Positions 8,733 through 16,702 of a DNA stretch of 64,000 bases are shown here, in pieces. Within the stretch, counting starts at the first letter, position 1, and the number at the start of each line of letters is the position of its first letter. The translations under genes and the position numbers were made by a program. Under the pieces are notes generated by a model that searched no databases, was not told the DNA's origin, and saw only the letters and a program-made list of their open reading frames with translations. This DNA comes from Streptomyces tendae (GTDB taxonomy: Bacteria > Actinomycetota > Actinomycetes > Streptomycetales > Streptomycetaceae): positions 194,285-258,284 of the forward strand of contig NZ_BMUY01000008.1 of NCBI RefSeq assembly GCF_014650435.1, read 5' to 3'.

Positions 8733-8803
8733 CGGCTCTCCGGTACGGCGATCACGGCAAGGCGCCGCAGGGCGCCTACGGTAGCCCGCCCCGCCCACCG
8801 CCT

Positions 8804-8945
8804 CCGATTGACCGTACCCGGCAGTCACGTCCGGGTGACCCGTACCTGGCCGTCATGCGGCCGTCATGTCAGGGCGACCCGTACCGGCCGTCACTACCGG
8901 GTGACCCGTACCGGCCGTCACTTCCGGGTGACCCGCACCCGTACG
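8804..8945. repeat. 27-bp tandem repeat array
   Basis: About five units of the form CCGGGTGACCCGTACCGGCC plus GTCACTT recur with 27-base spacing (starts near 8804, 8831, 8870, 8897 and 8924). One extra 12-base insertion follows the second unit. The array runs from the gap before the IclR gene into the last codons of the M6 protease (stop at 8918). It may be a composite terminator or protein-binding array; it also creates an alternative frame with a repeating VTAGTGxP peptide. Confidence 0.7.
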
Positions 8946-10216
8946 TCTTCCGTCCCGTCCTTGCCCGACACCTTGATCGTGACGCCCTTGCGCGGGTCCT
9001 TGAAGGTCTCGCCCGAGGTGAAGGTGGCGTCCGAGAGTTCGGCGTGGACGTTGGGGCTGCGGGTGCAGCCGCCGCTGTCGCGCCGGGAGTCGTAGACCCG
9101 TACCGGGCCCATGCCGGTGTCGACGTCCGCGTCGACCTTGTAGATCAGTACGCCGGGCCGGCACACCGTCTCGTCGTTGCCCTCGCGGGTGCGCAGTTCG
9201 ACCGCGTAGCCGGACGTGCCGCTCAGCGGGAGGACCACCAGCTTGTCGCCGCCCTTGCCGGCCAGCGGGGTGAGCGTGTACTCCGTTGTCCCCGGCGTGG
9301 CGGCGCAGTGCACCTGGGACGGGTCGAGCCAGCCCAGCTTCCACTTGTGCCAGCCGAGGAGGTCGTTGTTGGCGCCCCAGTCCTCGCTCATGATGTCCCA
9401 GTGGCCGACGGCCCCTCCGCCCTCCTGGGTGTAGAGGTCCGGGAGGCCGAAGACGTGGCCGTTCTCGTGCGGGAGTACCCGGTAGCCGGTCTCGTCGTAG
9501 GAGCCGGAGCCGTCGTCCTGGCGGGAGTAGACGAAGGAGGCGTTGGCCACCGGGACGCCGTCGGCGACCGGGGCCTCCTGGTTTCCGGCGAAGGTCACGG
9601 ACAGGACCGTGTCGAGGGCGGAGGGGCCCGCGTTCGGGGTGACCAGGACGTTCAGGAGGTCGTACGAGCGGAAGTCGACCTTCGGGTCGGCCACCGCCAC
9701 CAGGTCCTGGACCAGCTTGCGGTAGCCGGGTTCGAAGGGGGCGCCGCGTTCTATCCCGTACTCCGCGAAGGACTTGGGCATCCGGAGCCAGTCCCGGATC
9801 GGGGTTTCGGGGCGGTAGTCGAGGCGGCCGTAGCTGCTGGTGCGGAACCACTCCGCGGTCTGCGGGAAGAACTCCGCGTACCGGTCGAGCGCCTTGCCCT
9901 CGCCGGGCGCGTCGGAGAAGTCGATCATCAGGTTGAGGGCGCGGACGGTGCCGGTCGAGCGGGCGTAGCCGGTGGAGGTGGGCACGCCCTCGGACATCTG
10001 GATCTCGGCGCCGCCGCTGATCATGCAGGGGCCGTGCGCGGAGGAGCGGGAGAGGGCGGCGGGGCCGGGGCCCGCGGTCGAGGTGCCGGGGGCGAGCCGG
10101 CCGGTGCCGGCCGAGGTGCTGAGCGCGAGGGTCAGGACGGCGACGGTCCCGGCCGCGGCCAGTCTGCGCGGGCGTATGCGACGGCTCGGCGGCGGCGCCT
10201 GCGGCGGCGGCTGCAT
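8918..10216 (-). CDS. Secreted M6-family metalloprotease (immune inhibitor A-like)
   Basis: A 432-residue protein with an N-terminal export signal (basic RRIRPRRL, then a hydrophobic stretch around residues 20-40). The zinc site is HENGH within LPHENGHVFGLPDLY, matching the M6 pattern HExGHxLGLPD; the catalytic Glu is present. GHWDIMSEDWG downstream corresponds to the Met-containing turn of the family. The protein probably acts outside the cell on protein substrates. The start at 10216 is chosen because GGGGAGG sits seven bases upstream; an ATG at 10234 lacks such a site. The last codons lie inside the 27-bp repeat array. Confidence 0.88.
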   Translation of the reverse strand: MQPPPQAPPPSRRIRPRRLAAAGTVAVLTLALSTSAGTGRLAPGTSTAGPGPAALSRSSAHGPCMISGGAEIQMSEGVPTSTGYARSTGTVRALNLMIDFSDAPGEGKALDRYAEFFPQTAEWFRTSSYGRLDYRPETPIRDWLRMPKSFAEYGIERGAPFEPGYRKLVQDLVAVADPKVDFRSYDLLNVLVTPNAGPSALDTVLSVTFAGNQEAPVADGVPVANASFVYSRQDDGSGSYDETGYRVLPHENGHVFGLPDLYTQEGGGAVGHWDIMSEDWGANNDLLGWHKWKLGWLDPSQVHCAATPGTTEYTLTPLAGKGGDKLVVLPLSGTSGYAVELRTREGNDETVCRPGVLIYKVDADVDTGMGPVRVYDSRRDSGGCTRSPNVHAELSDATFTSGETFKDPRKGVTIKVSGKDGTEDVRVRVTRK

Positions 10217-10407
10217 GCGGACCTCCCCGGCCACGGCAGCCGCCCGACACCGGCTGCACCCTTGCGCTCACCCTGTGCCGAGGGGTGGGCGGGCGCGCGC
10301 TGGAGAGGCCGATCGTGGGTTTCTCGCCGGTAGCCGCCGACCGGGGGACGGGCCGGGATCCGGGTGTGACTCAGGTCACCGGAAAGTTCTTCGGGAGCGG
10401 GAAATAA

Positions 10408-10466
10408 CCGGGGATCGTTTCCCCGTTTAGACCTGTGTCCGAGCGAAACGGGGATTCCCTCCCCGG
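10408..10466. promoter_or_regulatory. Pair of inverted operator-like sites before the TetR gene
   Basis: Two 21-base sites in opposite orientation (10408-10428 and 10446-10466) share 17 of 21 positions. Each contains GGGGA-N5-TCCCC, and the centres are 40 bases apart. They lie 130-190 bases before the TetR start, in the 380-base gap after the M6 gene. They are the obvious candidates for TetR autoregulation. Confidence 0.6.
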
Positions 10467-10596
10467 ATCGTGAACCCAGTCGTCACACCCGTGACCGACA
10501 CCCTCACAGACCACTCAGACGCCAAGACAACTAGACGCCACAGGCACCACAAGCACCACGGGCGTCACAGACACCACAGACACGAAGGAGTACACC

Positions 10597-11250
10597 GTGC
10601 AGACCGCGATTCCCGATCAGCGCAAGGTGGCCCGGCCCCGCGCCGATGCTCTGCGCAACCGGGAGCGGATCGTCCTCGCCGCCCGGGAGATGTTCGTCGA
10701 GCACGGGCCGGACGTGCCCCTCGACGACGTCGCCCGCCGGGCCGGCGTCGGCAACGCCACGGTGTACCGCAACTTCCCCGACCGTGACGCCCTCGTCCGC
10801 GAGGTCGTCTGCTCGGTCATGGACCGTACGGCACGGGCGGCCGAGCTGGCCCTCGCGGAGACCGGTGACGCGTTCGAGGCGCTGGAGCGCTTCGTGCACG
10901 CCTCCGCCGACGAGCGGATCAGCGCCCTGTGCCCCATGGTGGCCAGCACCTTCGACCAGCACCACCCCGACCTGGAGGCGGCACGCGGACGGGTCGAGCG
11001 ACTCGTCGCCGAGGTCATGGACCGGGCGAAGGCGGCCGGTCAGCTCCGCGGCGACGTGGGTGTGGGCGATCTGATGATCGCCGCGGCCCAGCTCAGCCGG
11101 CCCCCAGCCGGTACGGGGTGCGTGAGTGCCGACCGGTTCGTCCATCGCCATCTGCAGCTGTTCCTGGACGGGCTGCGGGCTCCCGCCCGCTCCGCCCTCC
11201 CGGGTGCGGCAGTGACTCTGGAGGATCTGCGCCGGCCCTGCGACCAGTAG
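10597..11250 (+). CDS. TetR-family transcriptional regulator
   Basis: A 217-residue regulator. The HTH occupies about residues 20-65 (ERIVLAAREMF, VPLDDVARRAGVGNATVYRNF), followed by an all-helical ligand domain. The start is GTG at 10597, with GAAGGAG nine bases upstream. It lies directly before a DHA2 exporter on the same strand, the usual arrangement for a drug-responsive repressor of an efflux pump. The paired palindromes upstream are its probable operators. The inducer is unknown. Confidence 0.9.
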   Translation: MQTAIPDQRKVARPRADALRNRERIVLAAREMFVEHGPDVPLDDVARRAGVGNATVYRNFPDRDALVREVVCSVMDRTARAAELALAETGDAFEALERFVHASADERISALCPMVASTFDQHHPDLEAARGRVERLVAEVMDRAKAAGQLRGDVGVGDLMIAAAQLSRPPAGTGCVSADRFVHRHLQLFLDGLRAPARSALPGAAVTLEDLRRPCDQ

Positions 11251-11254
11251 TACC

Positions 11255-11345
11255 GCCAGACACGAAGCCACCAGTACCAGCAGCACCGGTACCAGTAACA
11301 GCACCAGCAACAGCACCAGTTCCGTCACCGACGCCGGGCTGTCGG
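11255..11345 (+). repeat. Low-complexity ACCAGN-rich stretch
   Basis: The gap between the TetR gene and the exporter is built from repeating ACCAG/ACAGCACC-like units on one strand, which would give an unstructured purine/C-rich leader. A similar CACCACA-rich stretch precedes the TetR start (10500-10590). No gene is seen in either. Confidence 0.5.
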
Positions 11346-11432
11346 CACTCCCGCCGACCGCCGCCGTAGGCACGGTTTCAGTCGTCCCTTTTCTCGTCTT
11401 TTTCCGTCACGAAGTCCGAAGTGGGTATCCCC

Positions 11433-12977
11433 ATGTCTCAATCAGCCGTCAAGGCATCCGGCGTCACCGACGCCCCGGACGCCGGTCGCTGGAAAGCGCT
11501 GGTCTTCATCGCGCTCGCCCAGCTGATGGTGGTCCTCGACGCCACCATCGTGAACATCGCCCTTCCCTCCGCACAGCAGGACCTCGGTATCTCCGACGGC
11601 AACCGGCAGTGGGTCGTCACGGCCTATGCCCTCGCCTTCGGCGGTCTGCTGCTGTTCGGCGGCCGGATAGCCGACCTGTGGGGCCGCAAGCGCACCTTCG
11701 TCACCGGCCTGGCCGGCTTCGCCGTCGCCTCCGCGCTGGGCGGCGCGGCCACCAACGAGGCGATGATGTTCGGCTCCCGCGCCCTCCAGGGCGTCTTCGG
11801 CGCCCTGCTCGCGCCCGCCGCGCTCTCCCTGCTCGCCGTGATGTTCACGGACGCCAAGGAGCGCGCCAAGGCGTTCGGCATCTACGGTGCGATCGCCGGT
11901 GGCGGTGGCGCCGTGGGTCTGATCCTCGGCGGCTTCCTCACCGAGTACCTGAACTGGCGCTGGACGTTCTTCGTCAACATCCCGTTCGCCATCGTCGCCG
12001 CGGCCGGTGCGTACCTGGTCATCCGTGAGCCCAAGGGCGGCCGCAACCGCTCGCCGCTCGACATCCCCGGCGTCATCCTGTCCACCCTGGGTCTGGTCGC
12101 GCTGGTCTACGGCTTCACCCGCGCCGAGTCCAACGGCTGGAGCGACGCGCTGACGATCGGCATGTTCGTCGGCTCGGCCGTGCTGCTGCTGGCCTTCGTG
12201 ATCGTCGAGTCCAAGGTCAAGGCTCCACTGCTGCCGCTGCGCGTGATCACCGAGCGCAACCGGGGCGGGATCTACCTCTCGCTGGGCCTGGCCATCATCG
12301 CGATGTTCGGCCTGTTCCTCTTCCTGACCTACTACCTGCAGATCGTGAAGGGCTACACGCCGGTGAAGACCGGCTTCGCCTTCCTGCCGATGATCGCGGG
12401 CATGATCACGGGCTCCACGCAGATCGGTGCCCGGCTGATGACCCGGGTCGCGCCCCGGCTGCTGATGGGCCCCGGCTTCCTGGTCGCCGCCGTCGGCATG
12501 CTGTTCCTGACCCAGCTGGAGATCAACACCTCCTACGCCGGTGTGCTGCTGCCCGGCATGCTGCTGCTCGGCCTCGGCATGGGTACGGCGTTCATGCCGG
12601 CCATGTCCATGGCCACCATGGGCGTGGAGGCTCGGGACGCCGGTGTCGCCTCCGCGATGGTCAACACCTCGCAGCAGGTGGGCGGCGCGATCGGTACGGC
12701 GCTGCTGAACACGATCGCCGCCTCCGCCACCACGTCCTACATCGCCGACCACATGGGCGGCGCGGCCTCCCGGTCCCAGCAGCAGCTGGTCCAGCTGGAG
12801 GGCCAGGTGCAGGGCTACACCAGCGCGATCTGGTTCGCCGTCGGCATCCTCGTCGTCGCGGCCGCGATCGCCCTGACCCTCATCAACGCCGGGCGGCCGG
12901 GCGGCGGCGCCGTCACCGGGTCCGGTGCGGGTGAGGAGGCCGAGGACGAGCTGCGGGTGCCGGTCGTCGCCCACTGA
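11433..12977 (+). CDS. DHA2-family MFS drug exporter (14 TM)
   Basis: A protein of about 514 residues with 14 hydrophobic segments. It carries DHA2 signatures: LDATIVNIALPSAQ in TM1, the GGRIADLWGRKRTF loop after TM2 and the TM5 motif GAIAGGGGAVG. It uses proton antiport to expel drugs or natural products across the membrane. The ATG at 11433 is preferred; a GTG at 11421 is possible. It follows the TetR regulator by about 180 bases and is probably repressed by it. A strong terminator follows at 13013. Confidence 0.9.
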   Translation: MSQSAVKASGVTDAPDAGRWKALVFIALAQLMVVLDATIVNIALPSAQQDLGISDGNRQWVVTAYALAFGGLLLFGGRIADLWGRKRTFVTGLAGFAVASALGGAATNEAMMFGSRALQGVFGALLAPAALSLLAVMFTDAKERAKAFGIYGAIAGGGGAVGLILGGFLTEYLNWRWTFFVNIPFAIVAAAGAYLVIREPKGGRNRSPLDIPGVILSTLGLVALVYGFTRAESNGWSDALTIGMFVGSAVLLLAFVIVESKVKAPLLPLRVITERNRGGIYLSLGLAIIAMFGLFLFLTYYLQIVKGYTPVKTGFAFLPMIAGMITGSTQIGARLMTRVAPRLLMGPGFLVAAVGMLFLTQLEINTSYAGVLLPGMLLLGLGMGTAFMPAMSMATMGVEARDAGVASAMVNTSQQVGGAIGTALLNTIAASATTSYIADHMGGAASRSQQQLVQLEGQVQGYTSAIWFAVGILVVAAAIALTLINAGRPGGGAVTGSGAGEEAEDELRVPVVAH

Positions 12978-13012
12978 CGACCGCCCCGTTACCCGCTCGG
13001 GCCCCGTTCCAC

Positions 13013-13048
13013 CCGTGCGTACGGGGAGGGGACGCCCCGTACGCACGG
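13013..13048. terminator. Bidirectional terminator
   Basis: A perfect 14-bp stem (CCGTGCGTACGGGG and its complement) with an 8-base loop lies between the convergent exporter and MarR genes. Confidence 0.8.
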
Positions 13049-13076
13049 TTCCCCCGGACCTGCCCCGGCCGCGCGC

Positions 13077-13568
13077 TCAGCGCAGCCAGGGCAGGTCCGC
13101 ACCCGCTTCGCTCGGCTGAAGTCCCTCGGCGACGATCCGCATGATCTCGCCGAGGGACTTCTGCTGTTCGGGGGTGAGCCGGTCGAAGACCGCCTGCCGT
13201 ACGGCGTTCACATGGCCGGGGGCGGTCCGGCGCAGCACCTCGTACCCCTCGTCCGTGAGGATGGTGAACTGGCCGCGCTTGTCGGAGGGGCAGTCCTCGC
13301 GGCGCACCCAGCCGTTCTTCTCCAGGCGGGCCACCGCGTGCGAGAGCCGGGAGCGGGTGATCTTCGCGTACTTGGCCAGCTCCGTCATCCGCAGCCGCCG
13401 GCGCGGTGACTCGGCCAGCTTGACCAGCAGGCCGTAGTAGACGTGCGGCATGCCCGCGTCGCGCTGGAGCTGCCGGTCGAGGTGGTCCTCGAGGAGGGTC
13501 GCCGCCTCGATGTAGGAGCGCCAGACCAGCTGCTCCTCGGCGGTGAGCCAACGGGGTTCGTCGTTCAT
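13077..13568 (-). CDS. MarR-family transcriptional regulator
   Basis: A 163-residue regulator with the MarR winged helix (RLRMTELAKYAKITRSRLSHAVARL at about residues 60-90, then the wing RREDCPSDKRGQ with the family's D-x-R-G motif). The start at 13568 matches the conserved N-terminus (MNDEPRWLT). It is divergent from a LigB-type dioxygenase 95 bases away and probably represses both genes through sites in the shared AT-richer gap. Such MarR/dioxygenase pairs are common in actinobacteria and respond to phenolic compounds or oxidants. Confidence 0.9.
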   Translation of the reverse strand: MNDEPRWLTAEEQLVWRSYIEAATLLEDHLDRQLQRDAGMPHVYYGLLVKLAESPRRRLRMTELAKYAKITRSRLSHAVARLEKNGWVRREDCPSDKRGQFTILTDEGYEVLRRTAPGHVNAVRQAVFDRLTPEQQKSLGEIMRIVAEGLQPSEAGADLPWLR

Positions 13569-13592
13569 GCGTCCCACTGTACGAGACGGTTC

Positions 13593-13650
13593 CTTGAACA
13601 TTAAACAAAGTCCGCGTAGATTGATGGCAAGTAGAGATTGAGAGTTCAAG
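13593..13650. promoter_or_regulatory. MarR/dioxygenase divergent promoter with CTTGAA half-sites
   Basis: CTTGAAC at 13593-13599 is mirrored by GTTCAAG at 13644-13650. The second lies in a near-palindrome TTCAA-GTA-TTGGA, and the first in TTGAACATTAAACAA. The stretch is unusually AT-rich for the window and separates the two divergent starts. It is likely the MarR operator region. Confidence 0.5.
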
Positions 13651-13663
13651 TATTGGAGTAGTC

Positions 13664-14449
13664 ATGGCCGCCGCAGTCCGGGAGCGCATGCCCGCCCTCT
13701 ACCTCAGCCACGGCGCCCCGCCGCTCGCCGACGACGCCGTCTGGCCCGGCGAGCTGGCCGCGTGGGCCGCGGACCTGCCGCACCCGAAGGCGATCCTCGT
13801 CGTCTCCGCCCACTGGGAGGAGGCCCCGCTCGCCCTCGGCGCCACCCGGACCGTCCCCCTCGTCTACGACTTCTGGGGCTTCCCGGAGCACTACTACCAG
13901 GTGCGCTACGCGGCGCCCGGCGCGCCCGCGCTCGCCGAGTCCGTACGTAAGCTGCTGCGCGCCCCCGGCACGCCCGTGCAGGACGTCCCCGACCGCGGCC
14001 TCGACCACGGCGCCTACGTGCCCCTGGTCGAGATGTACCCCGGCGCCGACATCCCGGTCCTCCAGGTCTCCATGCCGACCCTCGACCCGGCGCGGCTCAT
14101 GGAGATCGGCCGCAGGCTCGCGCCGCTGCGCGACGAAGGCGTGCTGATCATCGGCTCCGGCTTCTTCACCCACAACCTCGCCGCGCTGCGCCAGGGCGGC
14201 GTCCCCTCCTGGTCCGCGGAGTTCGACGACTGGGGCCGGCGCGCACTGGAGGGCGGGGACGTGGACGGGCTGCTCGACTTCGCCCGCAAGTCCCCGGCGG
14301 GACGGCTCGCCCACCCGCGCACCGAGCACTTCGCACCGCTGTTCGTGACCATGGGTGCGGCGGACGCGGCCGGTGAACTGGACACGCGCCGGTCGGTGAT
14401 CGACGGGTTCTGGATGGGGCTGGCGAAGCGCTCGGTGCAGTTCGGCTGA
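13664..14449 (+). CDS. LigB/DODA-type extradiol dioxygenase (YgiD-like)
   Basis: A 261-residue enzyme of the class III extradiol (4,5-DOPA dioxygenase) family. The zinc/iron ligand histidines are visible in LYLSHGAPPL (His16), VVSAHWEE (about residue 50), LDHGAYVPL (about 115) and SGFFTHNL (about 167). Members open catechol-type rings using a single metal ion. The true substrate here is unknown. The ATG at 13664 has GGAG eight bases upstream; ATG 13688 is an alternative. It is divergent from MarR and probably repressed by it. Confidence 0.88.
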   Translation: MAAAVRERMPALYLSHGAPPLADDAVWPGELAAWAADLPHPKAILVVSAHWEEAPLALGATRTVPLVYDFWGFPEHYYQVRYAAPGAPALAESVRKLLRAPGTPVQDVPDRGLDHGAYVPLVEMYPGADIPVLQVSMPTLDPARLMEIGRRLAPLRDEGVLIIGSGFFTHNLAALRQGGVPSWSAEFDDWGRRALEGGDVDGLLDFARKSPAGRLAHPRTEHFAPLFVTMGAADAAGELDTRRSVIDGFWMGLAKRSVQFG

Positions 14450-14518
14450 CCCGCGGGACGACGGCCCGCGAGGGGCGTCCCGGCGCCCGCGAGGCGCGGC
14501 CCGGATGCCGCCGCCGGG

Positions 14519-15037
14519 CTACAGCGGCTTCTCGTACCAGGCCACGTCCCAGTACCGCCCGAACTTGCGGCCCACCTCCCGGTAGGTGCCCACGTGCCGG
14601 AAGCCGAACCGGGCGTGCAGCCGGGCGGACGCCTCGTTGGGCTGGGCGATGCCCGCGTAGGCGCGGTGCAGGTCCTCGCCGGCCAGGGCGTCGAAGAGGG
14701 ACGTGTAGAGCAGCGAGCCGATGCCGCGGCCGCCGGCCCCGGGAGCGACGTAGACGGTGGTCTCCACCGAGGTCCCGTAGGCGGGCTTCGCGCGGTAGGG
14801 GCTGGAGGTGGCGTACCCCAGAATCTCCTGTGAGTCCGCGGCCGTGGCAACCCTCAGCCGGTGCGGGCCGTCTTCAGGGTGGGAGAGCAGCCAAGGGCGG
14901 CGCTCTTCCGGGGTGAACGGCTCGGTGTCGAACGTGATGGGCGTCTCAAGCACGTAGTGGTTGTAGAGGGTGGTGAGGGCCTTGAGATCGGCCTCGACTC
15001 CCGGTCTGACCTGGACCTCCGCAGTTCCCGACAGCAT
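14519..15037 (-). CDS. GNAT acetyltransferase, phosphinothricin acetyltransferase-like
   Basis: A 172-residue N-acetyltransferase. Features of the PAT/Bar subgroup are LTTLYNHYVLETPITFD near the N-terminus, TVYVAPGAGGRGIGSLLY as the acetyl-CoA loop, and the ending FGFRHVGTYREVGRKFG-WDVAWYEKPL. These enzymes acetylate the amino group of phosphinothricin or methionine sulfone/sulfoximine. The ATG at 15037 with GAGGAGG upstream is the start; the longer open frame lacks similarity. It is divergent from hrdD. Confidence 0.85.
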   Translation of the reverse strand: MLSGTAEVQVRPGVEADLKALTTLYNHYVLETPITFDTEPFTPEERRPWLLSHPEDGPHRLRVATAADSQEILGYATSSPYRAKPAYGTSVETTVYVAPGAGGRGIGSLLYTSLFDALAGEDLHRAYAGIAQPNEASARLHARFGFRHVGTYREVGRKFGRYWDVAWYEKPL

Positions 15038-15097
15038 CGCCCCTCCTCGTGTGGCGGCACAGGGTACTGCATGATCAGAAAAATCGAGGGGCGGGTT

Positions 15098-15124
15098 GGG
15101 AATTCTGTCCGGATTCCAGTCGTT
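15098..15124 (+). promoter_or_regulatory. SigR-type (thiol stress) promoter of hrdD
   Basis: GGGAAT at 15098-15103 is followed by exactly 18 bases and GTT at 15122-15124, the recognised SigR consensus (GGAAT-N18/19-GTT). It lies about 140 bases before the hrdD start. In S. coelicolor hrdD is described as a SigR target, so the match is expected. Confidence 0.8.
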
Positions 15125-15262
15125 GTTTCCATCGGATGCAGGGCACCCGAGGAGAGTCCCGAGAACGAACCCGAGAGGGTTCGGAGACAACGGAGACAAC
15201 CCCGCAAGGCGCCCGAGCGTTCACAGGACCACCCGCTGAACCACCATCGCAAGGGAGCACGC

Positions 15263-16261
15263 ATGGCAACCCGTGCCGTCGCCCGTCGTAAGTCCGCCAC
15301 CGGCGAGACCTCCGGCTCGGCAACCAGCGTCCGCGCGAACGGCGGCGAGCTCGCCGACCGCGATCTGGTCGGCATGTACCTCGACGAGATCGCCCGGACA
15401 CCGCTGCTCGACGCCGCCAAGGAGGTCGAGCTGTCCCAGACCATCGAGGCGGGTGTGTTCGCGCGGCAGGTCCTCGAAGGGTACGAGGAGACCGGGGCGG
15501 ACGCCACCCGTGAGGAGCTCCAGGCCCTGATCGACGAGGGCGAGCGGGCGAAGGACGTCTTCATCCGCTCCAACCTCCGCCTGGTCGTCGCGGTCGCCCG
15601 CCGCTACCCGCGCAGCGGTCTGCCGCTCCTCGACCTGATCCAGGAGGGCAACGCCGGCCTGGTCCGCGCGGTCGAGAAGTTCGACTACCGCAAGGGCTTC
15701 AAGTTCTCGACGTACGCGACCTGGTGGATCCGTCAGGCCATCACCCGTTCCATCGCCGACCAGTCGCGCACCATCCGGCTCCCCGTCCACCTGGTGGAGG
15801 AGCTGGGCCGGATCCGGCGCGTGCAGCGCGAGTTCAACCGGGAGCACGGCCGTGAGCCGGAGCCCGCCGAGATCGCGGCCGAGCTGGGCTCGACGCCGGA
15901 GCGCGTCACCGACGTGCTCGACTGGGCCCGCGACCCGGTCTCGCTGAACATGTCGGTGGACGACGAGGGCGAGACCCAGTTCGGCGACCTGCTGGAGGAC
16001 ACCTCCGCCGTGTCGCCCGAGCAGTCGGTGCTGACCCTGCTGCGCAGCGAGGAGCTGGACGACCTCATCGGCCGCCTGGACCCGCGCACGGCCTCCATCA
16101 TCAAGATGCGGTACGGCATCGACGACGGCCGCGAGCGCACGCTGACCGAGGTCGGCAAGGAGCACGGTCTCACCCGCGAGCGCATCCGGCAGATCGAGAA
16201 GCACGCGCTGCTGGAGCTGAAGAAGCTGGCCCGCGACACCGGCTTCGAAGCGGCGGCGTAG
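15263..16261 (+). CDS. hrdD: Principal-type sigma factor HrdD
   Basis: A 332-residue group 2 sigma-70 factor. Region 1.2 begins DLVGMYLDEIARTPLL; region 2 holds the core-binding and -10 recognition helix (LRLVVAVARRYPRSGLPLLDLIQEGN, then FKFSTYATWWIRQAITRSI). Region 3 is at about 185-245, and region 4 has the -35 HTH (TLTEVGKEHGLTRERIRQIE). It lacks the long acidic region 1.1 of HrdB, as HrdD does. The ATG at 15263 has AAGGGAG upstream. It directs RNA polymerase to HrdB-like promoters and is non-essential in S. coelicolor. A SigR-type promoter lies upstream. Confidence 0.93.
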   Translation: MATRAVARRKSATGETSGSATSVRANGGELADRDLVGMYLDEIARTPLLDAAKEVELSQTIEAGVFARQVLEGYEETGADATREELQALIDEGERAKDVFIRSNLRLVVAVARRYPRSGLPLLDLIQEGNAGLVRAVEKFDYRKGFKFSTYATWWIRQAITRSIADQSRTIRLPVHLVEELGRIRRVQREFNREHGREPEPAEIAAELGSTPERVTDVLDWARDPVSLNMSVDDEGETQFGDLLEDTSAVSPEQSVLTLLRSEELDDLIGRLDPRTASIIKMRYGIDDGRERTLTEVGKEHGLTRERIRQIEKHALLELKKLARDTGFEAAA

Positions 16262-16279
16262 GGCGGCAGGGGCGACGGA

Positions 16280-16301
16280 CGGCGGTGCGGCCCGACCGCC
16301 G
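16280..16301 (+). terminator. Weak hairpin after hrdD
   Basis: CGGCGGT and ACCGCCG form a 7-bp stem 20 bases after the hrdD stop, without a T run. The next 320 bases (16302-16625) hold no gene that I can support. Confidence 0.4.
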
Positions 16302-16625
16302 CGTGACGCGGGGGCGTGACGTGGCGGATGGGGCGCACGCCGGTGGTCGAACCCCGCGCAAACATGGCTGTACAACGCTGCTTCAACTCGCGGAGGCCGG
16401 GCACAAGACGTTCGGGCCCATTGGCCGGGGCAGGGAGATGCCCTCGCACCGCCCCACCGCGGCAGTACCACCGCAGCACACACCGGACCACGTCCCGACG
16501 CACTCCCCCCGGCGCCGGGACTTCCCGAGCCGGGCTCGGCGCCCCTCCCCCCGGGGCGCCGCAGCCCGGCTCCTTCTCGTGCGGGGACCGGGCCGGGCCG
16601 GCCGCGGGTCGGGGCAGGGCGGAGA

Positions 16626-16664
16626 GGCGGGCCACCCCGAACCTGAACCCCGGGGTGGCCCGCC
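16626..16664. terminator. Perfect 14-bp hairpin
   Basis: GGCGGGCCACCCCG at 16626-16639 and its exact complement at 16651-16664 enclose an 11-base loop. It insulates the TetR promoter just downstream from upstream transcription, or ends a transcript from hrdD. Confidence 0.65.
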
Positions 16665-16667
16665 GGA

Positions 16668-16696
16668 TGGCAGATTCTGCCACAGCGGCATAGCCT
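16668..16696 (+). promoter_or_regulatory. TetR operator and leaderless promoter
   Basis: TGGCAG-ATT-CTGCCA (16668-16682) is a perfect 15-bp palindrome. It overlaps the spacer of a promoter whose -10 would be TAGCCT at 16691-16696, seven bases before the GTG start at 16703. That distance implies a leaderless mRNA. The palindrome is well placed for autorepression by the TetR protein. Confidence 0.6.
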
Positions 16697-16702
16697 GCCG
16701 AA

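Noticed and set aside
10500..10590. A CRISPR-like array from the repeated CACCACA/ACCAG motifs around the TetR gene
   Set aside because: The units are only 6-9 bases with no unique spacers and no cas genes; they are simple low-complexity DNA.
16285..16691. Open frames on both strands after hrdD
   Set aside because: None has a start signal or domain, the composition is Arg/Pro/Gly-rich as in non-coding high-GC DNA, and a terminator-like hairpin crosses their ends.
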